64,000 nt of DNA from Apiotrichum sp. Y4204 (GCA_025531455.1 JAMYHL010000113.1:35059-99058); one strand, 5' to 3'. Positions 47,935 to 56,917 are shown, numbered from the stretch's first letter. Numbers and translations are program-made. Notes: generated from the sequence alone by a model not told the origin.

Positions 47935-49279
47935 ATGCCCTTCGGCGGCGCGGGTGGCGGCGGACTCCCTCCACCGGGACCGCCCGGTGGCGGCCCACCT
48001 TGGCCGCCATGCCTCGCGGACCTGGTACGCGGGTACTCGGTCCGCAAGAAGAAGCGGAAGCAGGGGAAGAAGCGGCCCGAGGGTGAGTGATCGGCTAGGA
48101 GCGGGGTCGTGCGGAGTCGGCTAGCGGCGGCCGGGGCCGTTTGGGATGGGGTGCTAACCGATAGGCTTCCGTGACGATGGCGAGTGGGCCGCAGCGTGCG
48201 GCGTGCAGGTCGTGCCGGCCTGCCAGAAGTGTGAGGAGGGCCAGTGCTTCATGCTGGTCGACAGGGCGAACTGTGGCCGGTGTATCGTGACGAAGCAGCC
48301 GTGCTCATACAATTTGGGCACGTTTGCGACCGACCACGATCGCCTGGTGCAGGCCGGGTTGTTGGAACCGCCGCCTTTGACGACGGCGATCTACAGCCCG
48401 GACCCTGTGCCAGCTCCGGGAGTCGGTGGTGCCGCGGGCGTCGGTGGTGGGGCTGGTCCTGTGGCGGCCAGGGCCGGCCCTGTGCCCGGTACTGCGGAGT
48501 ACTGGGCGCAATACGCCATGTACGCGGCGGCGGCGGCGGCAGTTGGGGTGCCTCCCGTGGCGCCTCAGATGGGACCTCCCGCGGTGCCCGGGGCGATGGC
48601 GGGCGGGTTCGGTCCGATGGGGGTGGCGCCTCCCGTGGCGCCGGGGTTCTTTGGGGCGCAGATCGTGCGGCCGCCCGTGGCCCCGCCCGCACAGGCTCCG
48701 CAGGCGCCTGTAGCGCCGCCTGCGCGTCCGCCGGCGCGACCGCCTGCCCCACCGCCCATCCGGCCTCCTGCGGCCGGTGGCGGTCAGGACGGTCCCGGCG
48801 GGCCGATGCGTCGAGGTCGCGCCACGCTCCAAGAGGAGCGGAATAGGGCGAATACGGCCGAGGCGAATCTGCGCGCGGCGCAGAGGCAGCTGCGGGAGGG
48901 GGCCGTGCGGGCCCAGGAGAGCCACGCCGCAGCCGAGCGGAATCTCGCGCGCGTGCACGGGTACGCGCAGCGGCTGTACGAGCGGCTGGCGAGTGGCGCG
49001 GGCCCTGGCGTGAACGATGGGGGCCGTACGGCCCGCGACGAAATCGGCGACTTTGCGGACGCGTTTGAGCAGGTCGCGGACGGTACCGACCGTCTCCGCG
49101 CAGCTGCGGACCCCGCGGTCGCCACGGAAGGGTGGCTGCAGCACCGCCGTGATGTGCGGCGGCAGCGGCGCGAGGAGTGGGAGGACCGGGACCGTCGGTC
49201 TGGCCGGCCGAATCGGCCCGGTCGCGGGGGACATGGTGAGGGAGGGTCCGCGCCCGGCGGGTCGGGGGGCGCGGCGTAG
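47935..49279 (+). CDS. Antisense zinc-cluster (Zn2Cys6-like) protein gene of the inner element
   Basis: 420 aa from exons 47935-48082 and 48165-49279; the 82 nt intron has GTGAGT, a GCTAAC branch site and a TAG acceptor and keeps frame. It lies inside the inner retrotransposon, opposite in strand to gag-pol and convergent with pol (164 bp apart). Features in order: Gly/Pro-rich start, basic RKKKRKQGKKRP (nuclear-localisation-like, residues ~39-50), cysteine cluster CQKCEEGQC-x8-CGRCIVTKQPC (residues ~68-95), a long Ala/Pro/Gly-rich linker, a predicted coiled coil (LQEERNRANTAEANLRAAQ onward) at ~280-340, and an Arg/Gly-rich tail. Cluster plus coiled coil resembles fungal Zn2Cys6 regulators. 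The first C-x-C gap is x4 instead of x6, so zinc binding as a true binuclear cluster is inferred. The start codon is the least certain point. Confidence 0.85.
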
Positions 49280-49290
49280 GTGTGGTTTTG

Positions 49291-49373
49291 GGCGACGACG
49301 GCCCGTAACGGTCGGGGTGGGCGGGGGTGATCAGTAGATAGGCGACGACGGCCTCGAACGGTCGGGGAGGGCA
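49291..49373. repeat. Pair of ~33 bp direct repeats between the convergent gene ends
   Basis: GGCGACGACGGCC followed by AACGGTCGGGG occurs at 49291-49323 and 49341-49373, 50 bp apart with a few mismatches. It lies in the spacer where the antisense gene and pol end, possibly in 3' processing sequence. Confidence 0.65.
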
Positions 49374-49443
49374 GGGCACATCTGGGTCATATAATATATA
49401 TAGCATCGCATGTATGGCTGGGTGTCGTCGTAGTCGAGCGGTT

Positions 49444-52400
49444 TCACTCGGCGTCGGACGGAGTCGGACGGTCGGGGTAGCGGTCGTGGAACTCGGCGAC
49501 GAGGTCGGCGGAGTTCGCGAGGGCCGAGGCCGGTTCGTAGGTCGGGGCGTCATACCCTTTCCACTTGACCTTGTAGCGGAGCGGCTCGGCGTAACGGCGG
49601 TCGATGCGTGAGTCGAGGACGGTCTCCACTTCCCATTCCTCGGCGCCGTCGACTTCGATCGGCGGAGGTGGGGGCGCGACGCGGCCGTCGAATTCGTTTG
49701 GTATCGCCGGCTTCAAGACGGAGACGTTGAAGACGTTGTGGATCGGGATCGACCGAGGCAGGTCGATCCTGTACGCATTCGGGTTAATTCGGTCGAGGAC
49801 GGGGAAAGGGCCGATAAACTTCTCCGAGAGCTTCTTGATCGGTCGACGGAGTTTAATGTTCTCGGTGTCGACGTAAACCAAGTCGCCTCGGTCGAGTTCG
49901 GTCGGCGCCGAGCGGTGGCGATCGTAGAAGCGCGCCTGCGCCTCCTTGACCTCCGCAAGTCGGTTCTTCAGGTAGGAGTAGACTTCAGACATGCGGGAGG
50001 TGACGGTCTCGGCGGTTGGCTCGCGGTAACGGGCCGGTTCGGTCGGAGTCGGTTCGCTGGGGCCACGCGGCTCGTAGCCGCGGGTGGCGACGAACGGGCT
50101 CACGCCGGTTGACGCGTGCTCGGACGTGTTGTACGCGAATTCCGCGAGGGGGAGCCAGTCGGCCCAGTCATCTTGCTGGTAATTACAGTACATGCGCAAG
50201 TACTGTTCGAGCCATTGGTTGACGATCTCGGTCTGGCCGTCCGTCTGCGGGTGATACCCGGAGGAGTAGGCCGTCGTCGTGCGAAGTCGCTCGTTAAGGG
50301 CTCGCCAGAAGGACGAGATGAACTGAGGGCCGCGGTCGGAGATGATGCGAGAGGGGATGCCGTGCTGCGAGATGACGCGGCGGACTACGCGTTCGGCGAG
50401 ATCAAGCGCGTCGGTAGTCTTGAAGCACGGTTCAAAAACGGCAGACTTCGTGAGAGTATCCACGATGACGAGGATGCAGTCGAAGCCGTACGAAAGCGGA
50501 AGAGGGCCCACGAAATCCATTGATATCGTGGACCAGGGTTTGGATGGGATTGGGAGGGGCCGCAAGAAACCGGGCGGCTTCGTGCGACGGTGTTTGCCTC
50601 GTGCGCAAGTAGGGCAAGAGGCGACGAAGGAGGTGACGGCGGCTTTGACGCCTGGCCAGTAGTAATGGCGAGTGACAAGCCGGTACGTCTTCTGTCGGCC
50701 GGGATGGCCCGCGAGCGGTTCGTCATGGCAGGACTGGATAATGCTCAGGCGGAGCCGTTCGGCGTCGGGAACGAAGAGAAGGTTTTTCCAACGGACAAGG
50801 TCGTCCGCGTCGAGGTGGTAGTGTTTCTCGCCGGGGCCGCGTGAGTCGGTGCGAATGCGGTCGGCGAGGGTCGAGCAGCCGGTGTCGGCTTTCTGCGCGA
50901 TGCGGACTGCTTCGGTTACGGATGGGGCAAAGGAGAAAAGGGCACCCAAGGTGACGGGGCCAAGGGGTGCCAGTGGGGGCGGGGAAACCCGCGACGGGTC
51001 GGAGTCGGCCGTCGGCGGTCTTGGTGGATCTTCGTAGTCGGCACGACGGGAGAGCGCGTCCGGCTTCGTGCTGTTGCGGCCGGGACGATACTCGATGATG
51101 TAGTCGAACCTTTGGAAGTCTTCCATCCATCGCGCCTGTTGGCCGTCGAGGTCGCGCTTCTTGTCGAACCATACCAAGGGCTGGTGGTCCGTCAAGATCC
51201 GGATTGTAGACGGTAAGCCTTCCAGGTACGCGCGCCAGTGCTTCAGCGCCGTTATAATCGCGAAGAGTTCCTTTTTGTAGACGGTGTAGTTAATCTCGGC
51301 GGCGGTGAACTTGTGCGAGAAGAAGGCGATCGGATGCCATCCGTCGTCGAAGCGCTGCGAGAGGATGGCGCCCATGGCGAACCCGGACGCGTCGGTCTCG
51401 ACCAGCGTCGGCCGAGACTGATCGAAGTGTCGGAGGATGTCGGCCGTCTCGAACGCCGAGCGAAGGCGGTCGAAAGCGGCCTGTGTCTCTGCCGTCCACT
51501 TGAAGGGAGTGTCCTTGCGCGTGAGGTGCGTAAGGGGGACGGTGACGGCGGAGTAGTTCGGGATGAATTGACGATAGAAGTTGGTGAAGCCGAGAAAGGA
51601 CTGCACTTGTTTGACCGTAGTCGGTGTCGGCCAGTCTCGGATGGAGTCGACCTTTGACGGGTCCATGCGGACGCCGTCGGCGGAGACGACGAAGCCCAAG
51701 AACTCGACGGAGGTGGAGTAGAATTCGCACTTGTCTGGCCGCGCGTAGAGCTGGCGCTCGCGGAGTCGGTCGAGAACGGCCGCAATGTGCCGGCCGTGCG
51801 CGGCGCGGTCCGGGGAGTAGATGAGGATGTCGTCGAGGTAGACGATGACGAACTTGTCTACCATGTCCGAGAATACGGAGTTAACCAGCGCTTGGAATGT
51901 CGCGGGTGCGTTCGTGAGGCCGAACGGCATCGCGCGATACTGGTAGAGACCGTACCGGGTGCGGAAGGCGGTCTTCCACTCGTCGCCGGCCGCGATGCGA
52001 ATTTGGTTGTACGCGTTGCGGAGATCGATCTTTGAGAAGAAGCGGCCCGAGCCGAGCCGATCGATCAGTTCCGGGATGAGTGGCAGAGGGTAACGGTTTT
52101 TGACGGTGATCTTGTTCAAGCCGCGGTAGTCGACGCAGAGTCGCAGCGAGCCGTCCTTTTTCTTGACGAATAGGATGGGGGCGGCCGCCGGCGACTCGGA
52201 CTGCTCGATCGTGCCCGCCTGGAGGGCGTCGTCTAGGTACTCGCGGAGGACCGCGAGTTCCTTCGGCGACAGCTTGTAGATGGGGCCGAAAGGAGGCGTC
52301 GTACCGGGCTCGAGGGGGATGCGGTGGTCGTACGGTTGGTGCTCGGGCAGAGCGGACGCACGCGTCTTCGAGAAGACGTCGGCGTACTGTCTGAACTCGG

Positions 52401-53076
52401 GCGGTACCGTACGAAGGGGATCGTCGTCGAGCGACGCCGCGTGGGACGGCGTGTCGAGGGCGGCCGACGGGGAGAGGGATGACACCGGGTACAGGTGTGC
52501 AAGGAGAGCAAAAGAATGCGGGGGTACGAGGGCGACGTCGGCCGACGGCGGGGCTCGCATCGATTTGACAGAGCCGGTTTGCCAGTCAAGAACGGCGTCG
52601 AACTCGCGGAGCCATTGTAGGCCGAGGACGACCTCGAACGATCCCACGGGGAAGATATAAAAGGTGAGGGTCGCGCGCAAGTGGCCGAAAGCGGCCGTCA
52701 GGCGTACAGAGTGAGTGATCTCGCCCGCTGTTGATCCGTCGAAGAGACGGACGGGTATAGGTTGGGCGAGGGGGAGAAGAGGGATGTTGTTGGTATCGGC
52801 AAAAGAGGAGTCAATAATGTTAAGCTGACAGCCGCAGTCGACGAACGCGGTCGTGCGAGTGCGGGTGAAAGCGGGCGAAGTCGGTAGGTCTAGTTCAAGG
52901 GGTATCGTGACGGACGGAGGTGCCGCAGCATTCGGCGGGGCCGAGAGTGCGGCGAGTATTACCGGACGCAGGCGGTCGCCTACGCCCGAGGGCCGTTTCC
53001 CGCTTGCGCGGAGGCGGCGACGGTCGGCGGGACCGACGCCGAGCGGGTTCGGTCGGACTTGGCCTTCTCCGGGCAG
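49444..53076 (-). CDS. Pol polyprotein of inner element (PR-RT-RNaseH-IN-chromodomain)
   Basis: Open frame of ~1,210 codons in the -1 frame relative to gag, overlapping gag by ~97 bp; probably expressed by -1 frameshifting at 53001-52995. Domains in order: retropepsin with FVDCGCQLNIID (DCG in place of DSG/DTG); reverse transcriptase with LRLCVDYRGLNKIT, MPFGLTNAPATFQ and the YLDD catalytic box; RNase H with ETDASGFAMGAIL and ILTDHQPL; integrase with an HHCC zinc finger (HDEPLAGHPG ... CPTCARG) and the D,D,E residues in MDFVG, SDRGPQF and TDGQTEIVNQ; GPF module (KFIGPFPVLDRI); C-terminal chromodomain (EEWEVETVLDSR ... YKVKWKGYDAPTYEP). No internal stop, so probably functional. Confidence 0.96.
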   Translation of the reverse strand: MPGEGQVRPNPLGVGPADRRRLRASGKRPSGVGDRLRPVILAALSAPPNAAAPPSVTIPLELDLPTSPAFTRTRTTAFVDCGCQLNIIDSSFADTNNIPLLPLAQPIPVRLFDGSTAGEITHSVRLTAAFGHLRATLTFYIFPVGSFEVVLGLQWLREFDAVLDWQTGSVKSMRAPPSADVALVPPHSFALLAHLYPVSSLSPSAALDTPSHAASLDDDPLRTVPPEFRQYADVFSKTRASALPEHQPYDHRIPLEPGTTPPFGPIYKLSPKELAVLREYLDDALQAGTIEQSESPAAAPILFVKKKDGSLRLCVDYRGLNKITVKNRYPLPLIPELIDRLGSGRFFSKIDLRNAYNQIRIAAGDEWKTAFRTRYGLYQYRAMPFGLTNAPATFQALVNSVFSDMVDKFVIVYLDDILIYSPDRAAHGRHIAAVLDRLRERQLYARPDKCEFYSTSVEFLGFVVSADGVRMDPSKVDSIRDWPTPTTVKQVQSFLGFTNFYRQFIPNYSAVTVPLTHLTRKDTPFKWTAETQAAFDRLRSAFETADILRHFDQSRPTLVETDASGFAMGAILSQRFDDGWHPIAFFSHKFTAAEINYTVYKKELFAIITALKHWRAYLEGLPSTIRILTDHQPLVWFDKKRDLDGQQARWMEDFQRFDYIIEYRPGRNSTKPDALSRRADYEDPPRPPTADSDPSRVSPPPLAPLGPVTLGALFSFAPSVTEAVRIAQKADTGCSTLADRIRTDSRGPGEKHYHLDADDLVRWKNLLFVPDAERLRLSIIQSCHDEPLAGHPGRQKTYRLVTRHYYWPGVKAAVTSFVASCPTCARGKHRRTKPPGFLRPLPIPSKPWSTISMDFVGPLPLSYGFDCILVIVDTLTKSAVFEPCFKTTDALDLAERVVRRVISQHGIPSRIISDRGPQFISSFWRALNERLRTTTAYSSGYHPQTDGQTEIVNQWLEQYLRMYCNYQQDDWADWLPLAEFAYNTSEHASTGVSPFVATRGYEPRGPSEPTPTEPARYREPTAETVTSRMSEVYSYLKNRLAEVKEAQARFYDRHRSAPTELDRGDLVYVDTENIKLRRPIKKLSEKFIGPFPVLDRINPNAYRIDLPRSIPIHNVFNVSVLKPAIPNEFDGRVAPPPPPIEVDGAEEWEVETVLDSRIDRRYAEPLRYKVKWKGYDAPTYEPASALANSADLVAEFHDRYPDRPTPSDAE

Positions 53077-54062
53077 TTATCGATGATGTGGCCCGGCTTG
53101 GCGCAGTAGCGGCAGAGGCCGCCGTCGATGCGACGTTGCATCTCGTCAGGTGGTACATGTCCGTTACGGTTGAGGCGGAAGGGTTGCGGGTTTGGCGTGG
53201 TAGAGCCGGACGACGCCGGGCGCGACGGAGCAGGCGCGGACGACGGCGCGCGTTGGTTACGGTTGCGGTTAGTGTTAGTGTTAGAAGTGTTAGGTGACGA
53301 CGCGGCCGGCGTCGGGCGGTCGCGCTCTTCTTCTTTGCGCTCGGTCTCACGTGCGGTGATGCGGTTGTCGATGGCCAGGGCCGCGCGAACGAGGTCGGTA
53401 GTGACGTCGGGGATGTCATCGCGGGCGAGTTCGTCCTTGATCTTGCCTTTCAGGCCGCGATAGTAGAGAGCGGCGACGGGCGCGGAGTCGTAGTTCCACT
53501 TGAGCTCGAGGACGTGACGCTGGAACAGCGTGGTGAACGCCGCGACCGACGCCGTCTGGTGTAGGGTGAGCAAGGCCCGTTTCGCACGGTTCGCGCGGTC
53601 CGGTTCGCCAAAGTTCCTCTCGAGTTCTTCCTTGAACAAGTCGTACCGGTAGTAGTACGGAGGGCGATCGTCGGCGGCGTAGTCGAGGAGGACGGCCCAC
53701 CAATCTTTGGCTGATCCGCTGAGGCGATCGGCGATGTAGAAGATGCGAGAGTGATCCGTCGCGTAGCGGTGCGGTTGTCCTTCAAAGACGGTTTGGCAGT
53801 CCGTGAGAAAATTGCGGAGTTTGGATCGAGTTCCGCTGAACTTCTCGGGGCCGTCTAGCTTCGGCTCGATTCGTTCGACGTGGGGCGGAGGCGGTCCGGC
53901 GGGGAGCTCTTCGAGCGCGCGGATGCGACGCAAGAGAGCCTCGTTCTCGACGCGCATGGCGCGAACGGCGTTGAGGATGTCGCCGCCGTCGGCCTGGGCT
54001 TGTTGGGGCTCAAGTGGCGGTGGCGGCGGCGAGCCATCCTGTTGGTCGACGTGATCGGCCAT
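52980..54062 (-). CDS. Gag protein of inner element
   Basis: 360 aa capsid/nucleocapsid protein starting MADHVDQQDG. A Pro/Gln-rich N-terminus and short coiled coil are followed by the capsid region (FSGTRSKLRNFLTDCQTVF, WWAVLLDYAADD, FQRHVLELKWNYDS) and a CCHC zinc knuckle CRYCAKPGHIIDNC near residue 327. The frame ends at 52980, five codons after the slippery heptamer. The leader between primer-binding site and ATG is ~75 nt. Confidence 0.95.
   Translation of the reverse strand: MADHVDQQDGSPPPPPLEPQQAQADGGDILNAVRAMRVENEALLRRIRALEELPAGPPPPHVERIEPKLDGPEKFSGTRSKLRNFLTDCQTVFEGQPHRYATDHSRIFYIADRLSGSAKDWWAVLLDYAADDRPPYYYRYDLFKEELERNFGEPDRANRAKRALLTLHQTASVAAFTTLFQRHVLELKWNYDSAPVAALYYRGLKGKIKDELARDDIPDVTTDLVRAALAIDNRITARETERKEEERDRPTPAASSPNTSNTNTNRNRNQRAPSSAPAPSRPASSGSTTPNPQPFRLNRNGHVPPDEMQRRIDGGLCRYCAKPGHIIDNCPEKAKSDRTRSASVPPTVAASAQAGNGPRA
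52995..53001 (-). promoter_or_regulatory. -1 ribosomal frameshift heptamer in gag-pol
   Basis: On the minus strand the sequence is G-GGA-AAC in the gag frame (X-XXY-YYZ), the canonical -1 slippery form. Sliding back one base gives GGG-AAA and enters the pol frame, which is open from 53076 onward; gag stops five codons later. The position inside the overlap is exactly where a gag-pol frameshift is needed. I could not fold the downstream RNA. Confidence 0.7.
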
Positions 54063-54137
54063 GATCGCTCGGGATCAAACGGTATCAGACGAAAAAGTGC
54101 GTGTCGTTATTGTCACCGGCGGTGGCGGTGGCGACAG

Positions 54138-54151
54138 ATCGATCTCGATAT
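54138..54151 (-). other. Self-complementary primer-binding site of inner element
   Basis: Plus-strand ATCGATCTCGATAT lies 2 bp inside the 5' LTR. Its exact reverse complement, ATATCGAGATCGAT, is at 54273-54286 in the LTR, beginning 34 nt downstream (minus sense) of the LTR TATA box, i.e. at the predicted RNA 5' end. This is the layout of the self-priming Tf1-type mechanism, not a tRNA site. Confidence 0.75.
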
Positions 54152-54153
54152 AC

Positions 54154-54496
54154 TGTGAGCGCCGTGCTCTAGACGGGAGCAAACGGAGGCGACTCGCTCT
54201 GAGCGGGGCGGACAGGGATGAATCCGGACGGTGTCGGACGGGTTCGGACAAGATCAGTGCAAGACAATGCAGATATCGAGATCGATGCCGGTCTCGTCTA
54301 TAGAAGGGGACCTATATATATTACAGACGGGGCCGGCCGGTCTCGGACGAAATCGAACGGAGTCGGAGCGTCGGAGCCTTGGCGCGGAGTACGGCCGAGC
54401 CGACGGTGTGGCCGTAAGCGGAGACGGTGCGGTCACGTGACGCGTCGGTTGGGCTCGCACGTGATCGGGCGAGTCAGGACGGCGCGGGCCGTGACA
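54154..54496 (-). repeat. 5' LTR of inner element
   Basis: 343 bp, identical to 46255-46597. It drives gag-pol on the minus strand through the TATA box at 54311-54320. Confidence 0.97.
54311..54320 (-). promoter_or_regulatory. TATA box in inner 5' LTR
   Basis: Minus-strand TATATATAGG. 34 nt downstream begins the 14 nt segment complementary to the primer-binding site, so the predicted transcript starts at about 54286. Confidence 0.7.
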
Positions 54497-55987
54497 CATG
54501 GTCTCTTCGGTTTCCCAAGTAACTTCGTCTGTGGACCAGCGGACTTTCCATTGTTGTTGGTCGCGTACGACCCTCTTCCCTTCCAAAAACAAGGGCGTGG
54601 GGGAATTGTCGATGATTGCGGTCTGTCTATCCGTAGACGGACTTCCATTGTATTGTTTGAGTAAGGAAACATGAAAAACGGGCCACACCCGAGAGCCCTT
54701 GGGGAGGTCGAGTTTGTACGCGACGTTGTTGATAACTTCGAGTATGGAGAAGGGTCCTGCGTAGCGATCGCTCAATTTTCGTGAAGATTGTAGCCCCTTG
54801 AGGTTCTTTACGTTAAGCAGTACGAGGTCTCCGACTTTGTATTCAACATCGCGCCTTTTTCTATTCGCGTAGTGGGTGTATTCTTCGCGGGCGGATGCCA
54901 GGGTTCCGCGCAACGTGGAGTGTAATTCTTGAAGGCGTTGAAGTCGGTCGTTGGCATCGCCGCTACCGGTGAGTGACATCGTTTCTTGTTCGTCTAAGCC
55001 CTTTCGTACTCGAACGCCATTGTTTGCTTCGAACGGCGTAAGGTTTATAGACGAGTGCACAGTAGAGTTGTAGCAGAACTCTGCGTGTGGTAACAGCGAC
55101 ATCCAGTTGTCTTGTTCGATGTTGGCGTAGCAGCGTAGATACTGTTCTAGCCATTGGTTTACGATTTCTGTTTGGCCGTCTGTTTGTGGATGGTACGAAG
55201 ACGATAAACGATGATCGGTTTGCAGATGTTTCGCGATCGTCCTCCAGTAGGCCGCGGTGAAGATAGATCCTCGGTCTGAGACGATAGTTTTCGGGAGCCC
55301 GTGTTTGCAGTAGATGTGTTCGAAGAATAACTCTGCAAATCCTTCGGTAGTTAACCTCTTCGTGGTAGGTAAAAAGTGTGCCATTTTGGTAAACCTGTCT
55401 ACGAAGACGAGGATGGCGTCCCATTCGGGTTGGTCGGGATCGACGTTGGGAAGTGGAGGTAAAGCGGTGATCATATCACAAGTAATGTGTTGCCATGGGC
55501 CATCCGCGACCGGTAGAGGTCTGAGCAGACCGGCGGGTTTTTGACGAGGGAACTTGGTCTTTTGGCAGACGAAGCATGAAGATACGTATTCGATTACGTC
55601 CTGTCGGAGTGTCGGCCACCAATATTTGGAGTTTACCGCTAGAATTGTCTTTTTCTGGCCTGGGTGTCCTGCTGATCGATGGTCGTGTAGTAGCTTCATT
55701 ATGGTAGGTCGGATGTCTTTTGGTGCATATCGTAGTTCGTCCTTGTAGTACCATCTTCGTCCTTTGGTGAGGTTGAATTTTTTGATTTCTTCTGATGTTG
55801 GTGTAACTTCGGAATTGGTGAACAGTTCGTGCTCTCCCAGATCTTCAACGGCCCACGTGGTAGCCACGGCAACGCGAACCAAATTGGAACGAATCTCGGG
55901 ATTGGTTAGTTCGAGTTCGTTGTGGCCGCGGTCGGGCCGGCGAGAAAGAGCGTCCGGGACCACATTCTGTTTTCCTGGTTTGTGATA
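54497..55987 (-). pseudogene. Outer element pol remnant (RNase H end, integrase, chromodomain start)
   Basis: The frame opens at the last residues of RNase H (YHKPGKQNVVPDALSRRPD) and continues through an intact-looking integrase: zinc finger HDHRSAGHPG ... CFVCQ, catalytic D, D, E in CDMITALPPL, SDRGSIF and TDGQTEIVNQ, and GPF module (RYAGPFSILEVI). It enters the chromodomain (QQWKVRWSTDEVTWETEETM), where the inner element cuts it. Protease, reverse transcriptase and most of RNase H are missing. As it stands, the frame reads through into LTR sequence. Its C-terminal end survives at 46046-46252. Confidence 0.95.
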
Positions 55988-56891
55988 AGTTGAGGAGCTT
56001 GTTTGCTGCTACTTCGGTCTGGTCCAGGGGTCGGAACACGTTCTTCAGTTCTTGTTTAAACAACTTCCAATCTTCAAGCCAAATTGGAGTGATTTCGGAG
56101 TTGTAGTAGGGTGCCCACCATTGTCGAGCTCCTTCACGGAATAAGGATACGGTAAACGCAATGCGGTCTTTGTCCCTCGGATACGCTTTGTGATTGAAGT
56201 CGAGATATTGACCACATTGTGCGAGGAAAGCCGGAAGGCTTTCGCCGTCGCCTTTCCATGTGTCCGGCTTCGGTAACTTTGCGTTCGACGACCGGTTCTC
56301 TTCGTTGTCGGAGTCGCTGGATTGGCCTTCGGTCCTTGTCGATTCTCTGGTTGGTTCTCGGTGTCGGTGCTCCGGGATTTCTGTTCCCCCACGGGATTGT
56401 CTGGGTTCGTTTTCCAGTTCTTCAATTCGAGCACGCAATGCTTCATTGCGGTCGATAGCTCGGTTTACGGGTATGTTCTCCGCTTGCTGATTTCGTACGA
56501 GTTGTTGTAGAAGTTGTAGTATGGCCATATTCGGGTCCCCTCCGCCTGGGGGATCCTCTCGAACTGGTTGATTCTGGGTCTGTGTGGAGCGTTGTTCGGT
56601 GGTGACGTCATTTTCGTTCTCGAAGTTTTCTAGTTCGAGATTTTGTTGAGTCCGAGAACCTTGAGCCCTTGAGGGCGTGTCGTCACGGGATCGTTCCCGT
56701 TGTTGAGTTGTCTCGTTCGTAGACGGACTCTCCCCCAAGGGGTGGAGTCTGGTTACGTTCGTGGTCGAAGTTTCTACTTCTTGAACGGGTTCATCTTGGT
56801 GGCCCTCGGTCTGATTCCTTGTCGAGGGGCGGCTCCTTGTGTTACGTGTGGGTTGATCAGGCCCCACGTTCAGAGGAGTAGGTCGAGACAT
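55988..56891 (-). pseudogene. Outer element gag, truncated by deletion
   Basis: About 300 codons of gag from MSRPTPLNVGPD: a long polar, disordered N-terminus, a coiled coil (RNEALRARIEELENE), then the capsid region (TWKGDGESLPAFLAQCGQYL, WWAPYYNSEITPIWLEDW, NKLLNL). It then breaks into the other frame at ~55988, where the sequence becomes the end of RNase H. The zinc knuckle is gone. The apparent ~45-residue tail to 55845 is out-of-frame pol. Confidence 0.9.
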
Positions 56892-56917
56892 AACGATAGA
56901 GTTATCTCCGTGGTAAG

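Larger units (their letters stand above)
46255..54496 (-). mobile_element. Inner complete Ty3-type chromodomain LTR retrotransposon
   Basis: 8,242 bp with identical 343 bp LTRs (TGTGAGCG...CCGTGACA), duplication CATGG, and intact gag and pol frames on the minus strand. Order in its own sense: 5' LTR 54154-54496, primer-binding site 54138-54151, gag 54062-52980, pol 53076-49444 (protease, RT, RNase H, integrase, chromodomain), the antisense zinc-cluster gene (47935-49279, +), a 1.3 kb non-coding segment, polypurine tract, 3' LTR. RT-RNase H-integrase order plus C-terminal chromodomain marks a chromovirus. Identical LTRs and open frames point to recent, possibly active, transposition. Confidence 0.97.

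Noticed and set aside
54254..54496. Apparent C-terminal extension of the outer pol frame
   Set aside because: The frame continues past the insertion point into the inner LTR by chance; the true continuation is at 46046-46252.
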